NCBI RefSeq assembly: GCF_000427295.1 | Contig: NZ_ATNM01000071.1 | Span: 53,545-117,544 of the forward strand | Origin: Cyclobacterium qasimii M12-11B | Lineage (GTDB): Bacteria; Bacteroidota; Bacteroidia; Cytophagales; Cyclobacteriaceae | Reading direction: 5' to 3' | DNA: 64,000 bases | Shown here: piece by piece, positions 48,755 to 58,439 of the stretch | Layout of the letters: the number at the start of each line of letters is the position of its first letter | Position numbering within the stretch: position 1 is the first letter of the stretch | Notes under the pieces: model-generated | What the model saw: only the letters and a program-made list of their open reading frames with translations | What the model was told of the DNA's origin: nothing | The model's database searches: none | Made by a program: the position numbers and the translations under genes

Positions 48755-48800
48755 AACCAGAAACATGCAACAATAGCGCTATTGTTGCATGTTTCTGGTT
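48755..48800. repeat. Perfect 46-base palindrome after the universal stress gene
   Basis: Bases 48755-48777 are the exact reverse complement of 48778-48800 with no loop. It lies between convergent genes, so it may stop transcription from both sides, but neither strand has a T-run after it. Confidence 0.8.
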
Positions 48801-48901
48801 AAAACTATGTAAAAAAAGGTTGCCAGGAGTACTTATTGATGCTAATCCCTATTAACTTCATTTACCACATTCAACAGCTGGAATTTATTGACTGAAAGCA
48901 A

Positions 48902-50377
48902 TTAATCAAACCCTTTTAAATAGGTCTTAAAGCTTTTAAGATTGGTCTGCTCATCAATCACAACACACTCTATTCCAGCCATTTCACAGAAATCTTCTAA
49001 AACCTCCATATTTAAATTCTGGCTAAAACACGTATGGTGTGCTCCACCAGATAAAATCCAGGCTGTAGCCGCACTTTTAAAGTCAGGCTTGGGGCGCCAC
49101 ATGGTACGTGCAACAGGTAATTTAGGGAGGCTTTTTGGTGGTTTTACCGCCTCTACTTCATTCACTACCATCCTAAACTTATCACCAAGATCAATTAAGG
49201 AAGCATTAAGTGCTGAACCAGCCCCGCCATCAAAAACCAATCTTACTGGATCTTCCTTACCTCCGATTCCCAGCGGGTGAATTTCACATCGAATGGCTCC
49301 CTCGGCCAGCCCCTCATCTACCTCAAGCATGTGGGCACCTAAAACTAATCCGCCTTGTTCTTTAAAGTCATAAGTATAATCCTCCATAAACGCATTGGTA
49401 CCCGAAAGTCCTGTTCCCATTACCTTCATTGCTCGGACCAATGCCATTGTTTTCCAATCCCCTTCACCAGCATAGCCGTAACCAGCATTCATAAGCCGCT
49501 GAACTGGCAAACCTGGGAGCTGTTTCATTCCATGTAGGTCTTCAAAAGTATTTGTAAAACCTTTGAATGAGCCTTTTTCCAAAAAACTTTTCAACCCTAA
49601 TTCTATCCTTGCTGCCTCAATAAGAGAGTCATGCATTGAGCCATCCCTTTTTAATTCCTCGGACAGGTTATAGGTACTGGCATAGGTCTCTAGAAGTAAA
49701 TCTATTTCTGGATTACTCACCGCATTTATTGCCTCCACCAAGTCACCTACTCCGTAGCTGTTTACTGCAAAGCCAAATTTCAACTGGGCCTCCACCTTGT
49801 CTCCTTCGGTGACAGCTACCTGACGCATATTGTCGCCAAAACGTACAAATTGTGCTCCCTGCCAATCATTCCAGCCACATGCAGCCCTACTCCAATGGTC
49901 TATTTCTTTTTGCACCTCTATGCTCCTCCAGTGACCTACTACGACCTTTCTAGAGATTTTCATCCTTGTGCAAATAAAACCAAATTCCCTATCCCCATGG
50001 GCACTTTGGTGTAAGTTCATATAGTCCATGTCGATGGATTCCCATGGAATACTTTCACCATATTGCGTATGCAAATGAAGCAAAGGTTTATTGAGTAATT
50101 TAAGTCCATTGATCCACATTTTGGCTGGAGAAAAAGTATGCATCCAAGCCATTACTCCTACACAAGCTTGATCCCGGTTTGCGTCCAAAAACACCTGTAG
50201 AATCTCTTCCTGTGTCGTCACTACCGCCTTAAACTTTATTGTGACGGCAATGGTATTCCCTTCATTAAAATGCTTGCAAATAGTCTGTGAATGGACAGCT
50301 ACTTCCTTTAATATATCTTCTCCATATAAATGTTGGCTTCCCGTGAGCAGCCACACCTCTTTTTGTTTCAAATTCAT
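48902..50377 (-). CDS. araA: L-arabinose isomerase
   Basis: This 491-residue cytoplasmic enzyme converts L-arabinose to L-ribulose. It aligns along its length with AraA: WLLTGSQHLYGED near 9, VGVMAWMHTFSPAKMWI near 77, the conserved Glu in YGYAGEGDWKT near 307, GTNAFMEDYTYDF near 326, GAHMLEV near 347 and GGAHHT near 448. Length is normal. It is divergent from araD with 243 bases between the start codons, which probably hold a shared control region. No ribulokinase (araB) or arabinose transporter lies in this window. Confidence 0.96.
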   Translation of the reverse strand: MNLKQKEVWLLTGSQHLYGEDILKEVAVHSQTICKHFNEGNTIAVTIKFKAVVTTQEEILQVFLDANRDQACVGVMAWMHTFSPAKMWINGLKLLNKPLLHLHTQYGESIPWESIDMDYMNLHQSAHGDREFGFICTRMKISRKVVVGHWRSIEVQKEIDHWSRAACGWNDWQGAQFVRFGDNMRQVAVTEGDKVEAQLKFGFAVNSYGVGDLVEAINAVSNPEIDLLLETYASTYNLSEELKRDGSMHDSLIEAARIELGLKSFLEKGSFKGFTNTFEDLHGMKQLPGLPVQRLMNAGYGYAGEGDWKTMALVRAMKVMGTGLSGTNAFMEDYTYDFKEQGGLVLGAHMLEVDEGLAEGAIRCEIHPLGIGGKEDPVRLVFDGGAGSALNASLIDLGDKFRMVVNEVEAVKPPKSLPKLPVARTMWRPKPDFKSAATAWILSGGAHHTCFSQNLNMEVLEDFCEMAGIECVVIDEQTNLKSFKTYLKGFD

Positions 50378-50620
50378 ACTTTTAATTTAAGTATAGGATA
50401 CTGTTTTATCAAAATTTCTGGAAAAATTCAACCTTAAAATTAAATTCTAAATTTCATTTTTCCATATTTGTCTTACTAACAACAAGTCCCGATTTCTAAA
50501 AATGAACATGTGCCGGACTGTAATGAATGCAATGTGCACCTATTATATGAAATCAGTAAAGGGATTCCGTTCATTTCACTACTTCTTTTAAGCTACAATT
50601 ATTAAACCCTTTGATAGACC

Positions 50621-51319
50621 ATGAGTAATTACAAAGAACTGAAACGAGATTGTTATAACGCCAATATGGAGTTGCCTAAGCTGGATTTGGTTGTATATAC
50701 TTTTGGCAATGTAAGTGCAGTCGACAGGAATCAGGGCGTATTTGCCATTAAACCAAGCGGGGTACCCTATGAGACCTTGCGTGAAGAGGACATCGTAATC
50801 GTCGATTTTGAAAACAAGATAGTGGAAGGCAAAATGAGACCCTCATCGGATACAAAAACGCATGCCTTTTTATACAAGCATTGGCAACATATCGGAGGAA
50901 TATGCCATACCCATTCCTGTTATGCTGTATCCTGGGCACAGGCACAAATGGACATCCCTCTATTTGGAACGACCCATGCCGATCACAATACCAGTGACAT
51001 TCCTTGTGCACCTCCAATGAGCGATGCCAATATTGCTGGCGATTATGAACACATGACTGGCCAACAAATTTTGGATTGTTTCAATGAAAAAAATATTTCC
51101 TATAAAGAAGTAGAAATGGTGCTTATTGGTAATCATGGACCATTTACCTGGGGAAAGGATGCCAAGAAAGCAGTTTACAATAGTAAAGTTCTTGAAGAAA
51201 TTGCCCGAATGGCCTATTTGACCTTACAAATTAATCCAAATGCACCGAGACTAAAAGAGGCTTTGATCAAAAAACATTATGAACGTAAACATGGTGAAGG
51301 TGCTTATTATGGACAGTAG
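50621..51319 (+). CDS. araD: L-ribulose-5-phosphate 4-epimerase
   Basis: This 232-residue class II aldolase-fold enzyme converts L-ribulose-5-phosphate to D-xylulose-5-phosphate. Zinc ligands are His96 and His98 in CHTH and His172 in GNHGPF, with Asp77 in SSDT. GNVSAVD near 29 and KPSGVPY near 44 are phosphate-binding segments. It is the final step of bacterial arabinose breakdown and pairs with the divergent araA. Confidence 0.95.
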   Translation: MSNYKELKRDCYNANMELPKLDLVVYTFGNVSAVDRNQGVFAIKPSGVPYETLREEDIVIVDFENKIVEGKMRPSSDTKTHAFLYKHWQHIGGICHTHSCYAVSWAQAQMDIPLFGTTHADHNTSDIPCAPPMSDANIAGDYEHMTGQQILDCFNEKNISYKEVEMVLIGNHGPFTWGKDAKKAVYNSKVLEEIARMAYLTLQINPNAPRLKEALIKKHYERKHGEGAYYGQ

Positions 51320-51501
51320 GATTCCTAAACTTAAATACGGTAAGTAGTCTAAATTGTCCTAAAACGATTTTCGCCCAATTTCTAAGAAGCATCGGTAGGA
51401 CTCTAGAAATGGCTTTATATCTTTCTTTCAACCTATACCCCTTAATTTTCGAGGTTGATCAGCTATAAAAAGGGAACTTTTCTCAGGTTAACGCTAAAAA
51501 T

Positions 51502-51532
51502 AAAAACCTCCGAGACATTGTCTCGGAGGTTT
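51502..51532 (-). terminator. Intrinsic terminator of the RND efflux operon
   Basis: On the minus strand a perfect 12-bp stem (51532-51521 and 51515-51504) with a 5-base loop runs into T-rich sequence. It lies 40 bases after the RND permease stop. Confidence 0.88.
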
Positions 51533-51571
51533 GAACACTTAAAAAAACCACCAACCTTTAATTAAATCTAA

Positions 51572-54500
51572 TCAACTGCTCTTGCGAACAGCCGTATTTA
51601 ATTTGTCTGCCAATAAATACATGACAGGTACTACTATTAACGTTAGAAACGTTGCAAAGGTTAGACCAAATATTACAGTCCAAGCCATCGGCCCCCAAAA
51701 ATCTGCATTGTCCCCACCTATATAGAACTTAGGATCAAACGAAGATAGCAAACCATAGAAGTCAATATTCATGCCTATTGCTAACGGAATCAACCCTAAT
51801 ACGGTAGTAACAGCTGTTAGCAATACTGGTCTAAGTCTGGTTTTGCCCCCTTTAACTATACTGTCCAGAAGATCTTCTTTTGAAAGATTTTCTTCTTCAG
51901 AAAGATTTAATTCATCTCTTTTTCTTGACCGAATCAGGTCTGTATAATCTATCAATACAATCGCGTTATTAACGACTACACCAGCCAAGGATATAATTCC
52001 GATTCCGGTCATGATTATGACGAAATCCATGTTGAAAATCACCAGTCCCAAAAACACACCAATGGTACTCAGAATAACCGATGCCATAATAATGAAAGGT
52101 GTAGTAATTGAATTAAACTGGGCAACAATGATTAAGAAAATCAATGAAATAGAAATCAACAATGCCCTTGTCAGGAATTGGGCTGATTTTGCCTGTTCCT
52201 CTTGTTCACCAGTGTAACTAAGGGTAATTCCTTCTGGAACTTCAAAATCTTGCAACAAGCGTTTGATATCATTGTTAATTTCTGTGGCATTAAACCCATC
52301 ATTTACGTTAGAAAAAATGGTGATCACCCTTTCTAAATCTTTTCTCTTGACAGAACCATAGGTAGAACTGTATTCCAATGTTGCTACAGAAGAAATTGGA
52401 ATTTCTTTTTGATTGCCAAACTTATCTCTGAAGCTTATTTTCTTGTTTAACAAGGCATCAATGTCGTACCTGAATTTATCTGCCAACCTAAGCTGAATCG
52501 GATAATCATCTTCACCTTCTTTAAATTTGGAAACTTCCAGGCCAAAAAGAGCCGTTCTCAATTCATTGGCAATGGTAGCCGTTGAAAGGCCAAAACGCCT
52601 TGCTTTTTCCCTATCTATATTCAATATCAATTCAGGGTTACCCAACTCAAGATCGGTCTTTAATTCTTCTATCCCTTGAATGCCTGATTCATTGATATGT
52701 TCTCTAACCGAATTGACATAAGTTATAAGTTTTTCAAATTCTTCACCAGACACTTCTATATTAATAGGTTTTCCTACAGGAGGCCCATTTGACTGCTTGC
52801 CAACAGTAAGCAATACCCCAGGATATCCTTCAGCCAATCGCCTGATTTTCTCCATAATCTCATTGGTATTGATTCCTTCTCTGTACTGGTACTCCTCAAA
52901 CCCAATAGTAACCTTGGCCTTGTGAGGGGTTGAGGCTTGACTTGGTCCCTCCATTGGATCAGCTGTTCCTTCTCCTATCTGAGTAATGACAGATTCTATG
53001 ATTTCATCATATGGATCCAGAAGTTTAAAGAGATCATCTTCAAAAGATTCAACAAACCTATTTGTGGAAGTAATGTCTGTACCAATAGGTTTTTCTATAT
53101 AGATACTAATTAAGGCTGGTTGATTGTCCGGAAAGAACAAGATTTTAGGTGCGCTTACCGCAAGCAAAACCAATGACAAAACCAATAATACCACAGTACC
53201 CCCTAAAAACACAATAGGCCAAACTCCTTTTAATGCAAAGTAAAGCGTCTTTTCGTAAAAATCTTCTAAACGAACCAATAGTACGTTCTGAAACCATCGA
53301 ATGGCTTTCCTTAAAAAGAAAACATTAAAAATCACCAATAGGGCTGCAAGGAAAAGTAAATTCCCCGTGGCAATCCAGCCTAGAAAATAACTAATTATAG
53401 CCAGAGTGGTTAAAACCGCAGCTATAATCATAGGCTTCTGTACAGGCTTTTTCTTATCCACATCTTGAATCTTCATAAACAATGCAGTCAATACAGGATT
53501 GATCACAAGCGCTACAAACAAGGAAGAAGACAAAACGATGATCAATGTAATAGGAAGGTATTTCATAAACTCCCCTATAATATCATCCCAAAAGGCCAAT
53601 GGTAGAAAAGCAGCCAATGTAGTAGCTGTAGACGTGATGATAGGCCATGCGACCTCTCCAACACCCTCCTTTGCAGCTCTCACAGCAGACTTACCTTCCT
53701 GCATCAGACGGTAAATGTTCTCTACCACTACGATGCCATTATCCACCAACATCCCTAAAGCCAGAATTAATGAAAAGAGTACCATTAGGTTTAAGGTCAC
53801 CCCTAGTGAGTTAAGCACTAAAAAGGAGATGAACATGGATAATGGGATAGCAATCCCAACAAAGAGTGCATTCCTAAAGCCTAGGAAAAACATCAAAACC
53901 AATACCACGAGAATAACACCGGAAATAATGCTGTTTTCCAAGTTATCAACCTGCGAACGAGTAGCTTTGGACTGATCATTCGAAATCGTAACTTCTAAAT
54001 CCTCAGGGAATTTATTGATTTTAACCTCTTCAATAAGTTCTTTGATCTTATCAGAAGCATCTAATAAATTTTCTCCACTTCTTTTTACAACATTGATTGT
54101 CACTACAGGAAGCATTTTACTTCTTGCAAAACTTTCACGTTCCTTAAAAGTATCGTCCACCTCAGCCACATCCCGAAGGTAAACGATATTGTTGTTTTCG
54201 ATTTTTACAATTACATCCTCAATCTCTATAGGATCCGTAAATTCTCCGTCAATCCTAAGAGTTCTCCTGTAATCTCCAGATAAAATATTACCACCTGAGA
54301 TTGTAACATTTTCATCTGAAACTGCTCCTGAAATGTCTGAAAAAGTGACCCCAAGTGCTTCCATTTTATAGAGATCTGCATTAATTCGAATCTCTCGCTC
54401 AATGGTACCACTCAAGTCTGCACTTGATATTTCAGTTAATTTTTCTATCTCGTCCTCTAAATACTCACCATATTTTTTAAGCTCTTGCTCCGTGTAATTC

Positions 54501-54979
54501 CCTGAAATATTCACATTCATAATCGGGAACTCCGAAGTATTTACTTCCAAAACATCCGGGTCTCTGTCCAGATCATTTGGCAATTCACTTTTTGCCTTAT
54601 CTACTGCGTCCTTTACATCCTGAATGGCTTTGGATATTTCCACATTGGGATTAAACTCAACTACAATAGATGAAAAATCCTGAATAGAGGTAGAACTGAC
54701 ATCCTTAAGATTATTTATCGATTTTAACTCTTTTTCAATTGGCCTTGAAATCAGGTTTTCCATGTCAACTGGTGAGTTTCCCGGATAGGCTGTTCCAACA
54801 TAAACCGTTGGAATCACTATTTCCGGAAAACTTTCTTTTGGCATGGTCCTGTAGGCAAACATCCCGAGGAAGGTAATAATCAGTGTGAGTATTACCACAC
54901 TTGTTCTGTTGTCAACAGACAGTGAGGAAATCCCAAATTCCCTGATTACTCCTTTTTTCTTGTTTTCTTCTGAAGCCAT
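51572..54979 (-). CDS. RND efflux transporter permease (AcrB/HAE1 type)
   Basis: This 1135-residue inner-membrane pump has two halves, each with one N-terminal helix, a large periplasmic porter domain and a six-helix bundle. The proton-relay region LGMLVDNGIVVVENIYRLM in TM4 (about 411-429) is recognisable, and GIGIISLAGVVVNNAIVLID (about 1003) matches the second half. Small insert around 505-570 adds two extra membrane segments beyond classical AcrB. Exports drugs, bile-type detergents or lipids; spectrum unknown. It is the last gene of a TetR-TolC-adaptor-pump operon. Confidence 0.94.
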   Translation of the reverse strand: MASEENKKKGVIREFGISSLSVDNRTSVVILTLIITFLGMFAYRTMPKESFPEIVIPTVYVGTAYPGNSPVDMENLISRPIEKELKSINNLKDVSSTSIQDFSSIVVEFNPNVEISKAIQDVKDAVDKAKSELPNDLDRDPDVLEVNTSEFPIMNVNISGNYTEQELKKYGEYLEDEIEKLTEISSADLSGTIEREIRINADLYKMEALGVTFSDISGAVSDENVTISGGNILSGDYRRTLRIDGEFTDPIEIEDVIVKIENNNIVYLRDVAEVDDTFKERESFARSKMLPVVTINVVKRSGENLLDASDKIKELIEEVKINKFPEDLEVTISNDQSKATRSQVDNLENSIISGVILVVLVLMFFLGFRNALFVGIAIPLSMFISFLVLNSLGVTLNLMVLFSLILALGMLVDNGIVVVENIYRLMQEGKSAVRAAKEGVGEVAWPIITSTATTLAAFLPLAFWDDIIGEFMKYLPITLIIVLSSSLFVALVINPVLTALFMKIQDVDKKKPVQKPMIIAAVLTTLAIISYFLGWIATGNLLFLAALLVIFNVFFLRKAIRWFQNVLLVRLEDFYEKTLYFALKGVWPIVFLGGTVVLLVLSLVLLAVSAPKILFFPDNQPALISIYIEKPIGTDITSTNRFVESFEDDLFKLLDPYDEIIESVITQIGEGTADPMEGPSQASTPHKAKVTIGFEEYQYREGINTNEIMEKIRRLAEGYPGVLLTVGKQSNGPPVGKPINIEVSGEEFEKLITYVNSVREHINESGIQGIEELKTDLELGNPELILNIDREKARRFGLSTATIANELRTALFGLEVSKFKEGEDDYPIQLRLADKFRYDIDALLNKKISFRDKFGNQKEIPISSVATLEYSSTYGSVKRKDLERVITIFSNVNDGFNATEINNDIKRLLQDFEVPEGITLSYTGEQEEQAKSAQFLTRALLISISLIFLIIVAQFNSITTPFIIMASVILSTIGVFLGLVIFNMDFVIIMTGIGIISLAGVVVNNAIVLIDYTDLIRSRKRDELNLSEEENLSKEDLLDSIVKGGKTRLRPVLLTAVTTVLGLIPLAIGMNIDFYGLLSSFDPKFYIGGDNADFWGPMAWTVIFGLTFATFLTLIVVPVMYLLADKLNTAVRKSS

Positions 54980-54986
54980 ATTCTAA

Positions 54987-56123
54987 TTAAGATGAGACGT
55001 TTACACTAAAGTTATCTCCTACTTCCCTAAATCCTTTATCAATAAGCTCTTCAGATCCAGTTAAACCACTAGTGATTTCCGTTTCGCCATTGTATGTCAT
55101 TCCTCTTTCAATGTATTTTTTATGGGCTATCCCATCTTCAACTACAAACACATAACTCCCTTTATTGTCTTTTAAAATCAAGTAAGAAGGGACAATTACT
55201 GCATCTTCAACACTGTAATCCTGAATGTTTAATACCGAAATCATATTGGGCTTAACTTTTTCTACCTTAGGTAGGAAAACCTCAATTTTAAACGTTCTGT
55301 TATCAGGATTAATGATCCTACCTATGGCAGTTACCTTTGTTTTTAAGGTCTTATCAATGGAAGGGAAATGAATACTAACTGAATCACCCATGTTTAAAAT
55401 CCCAACATATCTTTCTGATATATCACCTTCAATAAAAAGGTCATCTTCACCAACAAAATTAAGGACTGGGGACCCTGGCTGAACCAATTCACCCACCCTA
55501 ACGATGAGCTCTTCTACAGTACCATTAAAAGGTGCCCTTATAGCACTTCTGTCTTTTTGAAGCGCAATAGAAGATAGGTTTTTTTCAAGCGTTTCTTTCC
55601 TGTTTCTAGCTTCTAGCAATTGAATTTCAGTTCCTATTTGCTGCTCCCAGAGTCGTTCTTGTTTTTCATAAATTGTAGTGGCCAATTCAAGTTGCGTCTT
55701 GATTTCATCAAGGTTTCTATTTACAGATTCTGCATCTATCCTGGCAATGACCTGCCCTTTTTTCACTGACATGCCTTCCCTGGTTAAAATCTCCTCTACC
55801 CTACCTGACACTTCAGCGCTGATGTTGACATTCTTTTTGGAAAGAACAGAGCCTGTTACTTCCACAAAATGATCAAATTTCCCATTTACAGGTTTCAAAG
55901 TCGTTACAAGAACCGATTTTCTTTGGCTTTTTCGGAATTCAGGATCCATTTTGGATATTTCCTGTTCCAACTCCTGAATCTTTATTTTTAATTCTGCTGA
56001 TTCAGATTTGAATTCATCCAATTGGCTTTTCTTGGAAGAAAGTTCATCTTCTTGCTGAGCACAAGAAAACATCCCCAGCATTAGGGAAAGGGTTAAAATC
56101 TTAAGTGTATTTTTCATAAACAT
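54987..56123 (-). CDS. RND efflux periplasmic adaptor (membrane fusion protein), lipoprotein
   Basis: This 378-residue protein has a lipoprotein signal with Cys21 (GMFSC); an ATG two codons in (56117) is an equally natural start. A coiled-coil of about 25-60 precedes the lipoyl/barrel-sandwich domain (SAEVSGRVEEILTREGMSV near 100) with a helical hairpin (about 135-190), then beta-barrel and membrane-proximal domains. It bridges the pump and the TolC-like channel. It overlaps neither neighbour, with spacings of 7 and 14 bases. Confidence 0.93.
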   Translation of the reverse strand: MFMKNTLKILTLSLMLGMFSCAQQEDELSSKKSQLDEFKSESAELKIKIQELEQEISKMDPEFRKSQRKSVLVTTLKPVNGKFDHFVEVTGSVLSKKNVNISAEVSGRVEEILTREGMSVKKGQVIARIDAESVNRNLDEIKTQLELATTIYEKQERLWEQQIGTEIQLLEARNRKETLEKNLSSIALQKDRSAIRAPFNGTVEELIVRVGELVQPGSPVLNFVGEDDLFIEGDISERYVGILNMGDSVSIHFPSIDKTLKTKVTAIGRIINPDNRTFKIEVFLPKVEKVKPNMISVLNIQDYSVEDAVIVPSYLILKDNKGSYVFVVEDGIAHKKYIERGMTYNGETEITSGLTGSEELIDKGFREVGDNFSVNVSS

Positions 56124-56137
56124 GTATAATCCTTTTC

Positions 56138-57484
56138 TTATTTTAATATTCCCAAAGCTTTTTCTAAATCAACTCTTGCTATAAACGTATCATAAAGTGC
56201 CGAAAAATAATTAGTCTCCGACTCCTTTAGGGTAGCATCAGCCTCTACAACTTCCAGGTTTGAACCCACTCCTTCCTGGTATTTTATTTTAGCCATATCA
56301 AATACTTCTAAAGCTAAATCTCTATTTTCTCGCTGAACTTCCAACTCCTCCAAACTATTGATTAAATTCTGTCTGGCCTGGAACTTCTCTACTTGGATAT
56401 TCTGAATGGTGAATTCTTTTTGAACCTCAAGCTGCCTCATTTGCACCCTGTTTTGCTGAATTTTATACCTTTTGGTAAATCCATCAAATATTGGAATCTC
56501 CAGCGTAACGCCTAGAATTGAACCTGTATACCAGTCTCCTGACCATAACTTGGAGAAATTACCTCCAAAAGCATTTCTTTGAAATGTGTAATTGGCATCT
56601 AGTCTGGGCATGTACTGAATTTGGTTGTTTTTCAAATCCAAAACCGCCAAGTCGTAATTGGTATTGATTTGATCTACCTCTACTCTTTGTTGCCCTTCTT
56701 CATTCAATAAGCTTTGGGTATCCAGGTATTGATTGAAATCCCCAAGGTCGTTGGCCAATGAAATCTCCTTTTCTTCTGGAAATCCCATTTGTAATTTCAA
56801 AAGCGCTTTACTAACACTGGTAGAAGTCCTGGCTTTATTAAGCTCAGTTCTGATGTTGTTGTTTTGTACTTTTATCCTCGTTACATCTATTTTTTCTGCA
56901 AAACCTTCCTCGTACAATACCTCTGTCTCCTTAAGAAGGGTATCCAAACGACTTAGATTAGCTTGAATTAAGGTCTCTCGCTCTCTACTCACCAACACAG
57001 AAAAATAGGCCTTTTTCACATTTTCAATCACCTGAAGCTCTGTGAAAGCTTTATCAAATTCAACCAATTGTTTATAGGTTTTCGCTGCTTTAAGCCCTAT
57101 AAAATAAGATCCGTTAAAGATCATTTGACTTACAGTAGCGGTTAGGTTGGCAGAATAAATAGGCGAAAATTGAATCCCTACAAATGTTCCAACAGGAGCC
57201 TCAGGATCTAAAAACTGAGCAGGAAATGGAGAAATAGGCACCTGAAGATTTTTGGTCGCATTAACCCTTGTGGTAATTTGTGGTAATCCCTCTGCTGTAC
57301 GCTCTCCTATTAATCCCTTTGCAGCTTGTATTTCTAGTCGGGCTACCCTGGCATCAGCATTGTTTTCTAATGCAAAGTTCACACTTTCTTCTAATGTAAA
57401 TGCTACCTCTTGGGCCTGAACATCCGTAAACCAGTGGCCAAAAACCCAAATTGCCACGGTGAAAATTATCGGTTTAAAATTCAT
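56138..57484 (-). CDS. TolC family outer-membrane channel protein
   Basis: This 448-residue protein has a signal peptide (about 1-24, ending VQAQ) and two outer-membrane efflux repeats with long helices, AFTLEESVNFALENNADARV near 28 (given as AFTLEESVNFAL then ENNADARV) marking the first. It forms the exit duct of the tripartite pump. The TetR gene lies four bases upstream and the adaptor 14 bases downstream, so all four genes form an operon. Confidence 0.93.
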   Translation of the reverse strand: MNFKPIIFTVAIWVFGHWFTDVQAQEVAFTLEESVNFALENNADARVARLEIQAAKGLIGERTAEGLPQITTRVNATKNLQVPISPFPAQFLDPEAPVGTFVGIQFSPIYSANLTATVSQMIFNGSYFIGLKAAKTYKQLVEFDKAFTELQVIENVKKAYFSVLVSRERETLIQANLSRLDTLLKETEVLYEEGFAEKIDVTRIKVQNNNIRTELNKARTSTSVSKALLKLQMGFPEEKEISLANDLGDFNQYLDTQSLLNEEGQQRVEVDQINTNYDLAVLDLKNNQIQYMPRLDANYTFQRNAFGGNFSKLWSGDWYTGSILGVTLEIPIFDGFTKRYKIQQNRVQMRQLEVQKEFTIQNIQVEKFQARQNLINSLEELEVQRENRDLALEVFDMAKIKYQEGVGSNLEVVEADATLKESETNYFSALYDTFIARVDLEKALGILK

Positions 57485-57488
57485 AAAA

Positions 57489-58097
57489 TTAAAATTCCTG
57501 TGTTTGTAGTTTCCTATAATATTTAGACCTTCCCTGGTCGGTAAGAATTCCGTGTATAAAATGATCTAAAATCGCCAATTGACAATCAAGAAAGCTTTTG
57601 CTAGATTTAGAGTAATTAGAAGAGAAAGTATTCGTGATCTGGTCCATTCGCATATGTGCCAATAATTCCGAATTGATTTCCTTTCGAAAATCCCCGGATT
57701 GTTTCCCCTGATCCAATACCATTACAATGTTCCGAAGTACTTTTTCAGTTTTGAATTCATTTATCTTCTGCCAACATTTAGGGTAAAACCTTTGGATATC
57801 TTGCATTAACAATGGATTCATACTCGAAAATGTTTCCCTTAGGTACCTGGTCATTCCAAACAAATGATCAATAGCACTATCATCGATAGTCCCCATCTCA
57901 TCTAAATCGCACTTATATTCGCTTATAAATGCCTCTATAGCTGCATTTACCAATTCTTCTTTACTTGAGAATTCCTCGTAAATGGTTTTTTTAGATATCC
58001 CTGCAAGTCTGGCTATTTCATCCATTGTGACCGCCCTGACTCCAAATGTTAGATAGTTTTCTAATGCTAACCGTATTATGTTTTTTCTCGTCTCCAA
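57489..58097 (-). CDS. TetR/AcrR family transcriptional regulator
   Basis: This 202-residue repressor has an N-terminal helix-turn-helix (about 8-55, with MDEIARLAGISKKTIYEEF near 25) and a ligand-binding C-terminal domain. Being first in the operon it most likely represses its own promoter and that of the efflux genes, releasing on binding a pump substrate. Translation seems to begin at TTG (58097), as no ATG lies in frame before the DNA-binding helices. Confidence 0.9.
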   Translation of the reverse strand: METRKNIIRLALENYLTFGVRAVTMDEIARLAGISKKTIYEEFSSKEELVNAAIEAFISEYKCDLDEMGTIDDSAIDHLFGMTRYLRETFSSMNPLLMQDIQRFYPKCWQKINEFKTEKVLRNIVMVLDQGKQSGDFRKEINSELLAHMRMDQITNTFSSNYSKSSKSFLDCQLAILDHFIHGILTDQGRSKYYRKLQTQEF

Positions 58098-58439
58098 ATA
58101 TTTATCTTAATAAACCTAGGAAATAAACTAGAGAAACTATCAAAAGGTTCAGGGTTTTTTCAGGTAAATCTATTTAATTACTGAACATTATCCATTACCG
58201 TACAAAGGAACTCTGTTTTTTTCGAAAAAATGCTATATTAAATTGGGTTTTTTAAAATTTATGCCCGTCATTAATCCCGTCAAAAAGAGTGAAAATTTAA
58301 GATTTTAACCACCAATTAATGTTCAATTTCACGTTAAAGTAAGATATCCTACCTAAACCGTGTCTTACTGCCCTTCTACTGCAAAATTTTAAAACCATTT
58401 TTGTACATTTGCCCATTCAAAAAAGCTATTGATCCCTTT
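58098..58439. other. Divergent region between efflux operon and purL
   Basis: It carries the efflux promoter and operator on the left and the purL promoter on the right. I found no clear TetR-type palindrome by eye. Nothing else is recognised. Confidence 0.5.
58404..58411 (+). promoter_or_regulatory. Candidate -7 box for purL
   Basis: TACATTTG matches TAnnTTTG exactly and would start a transcript with a leader of about 25 bases before the ATG at 58440. The -33 element is not clear. Confidence 0.5.
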
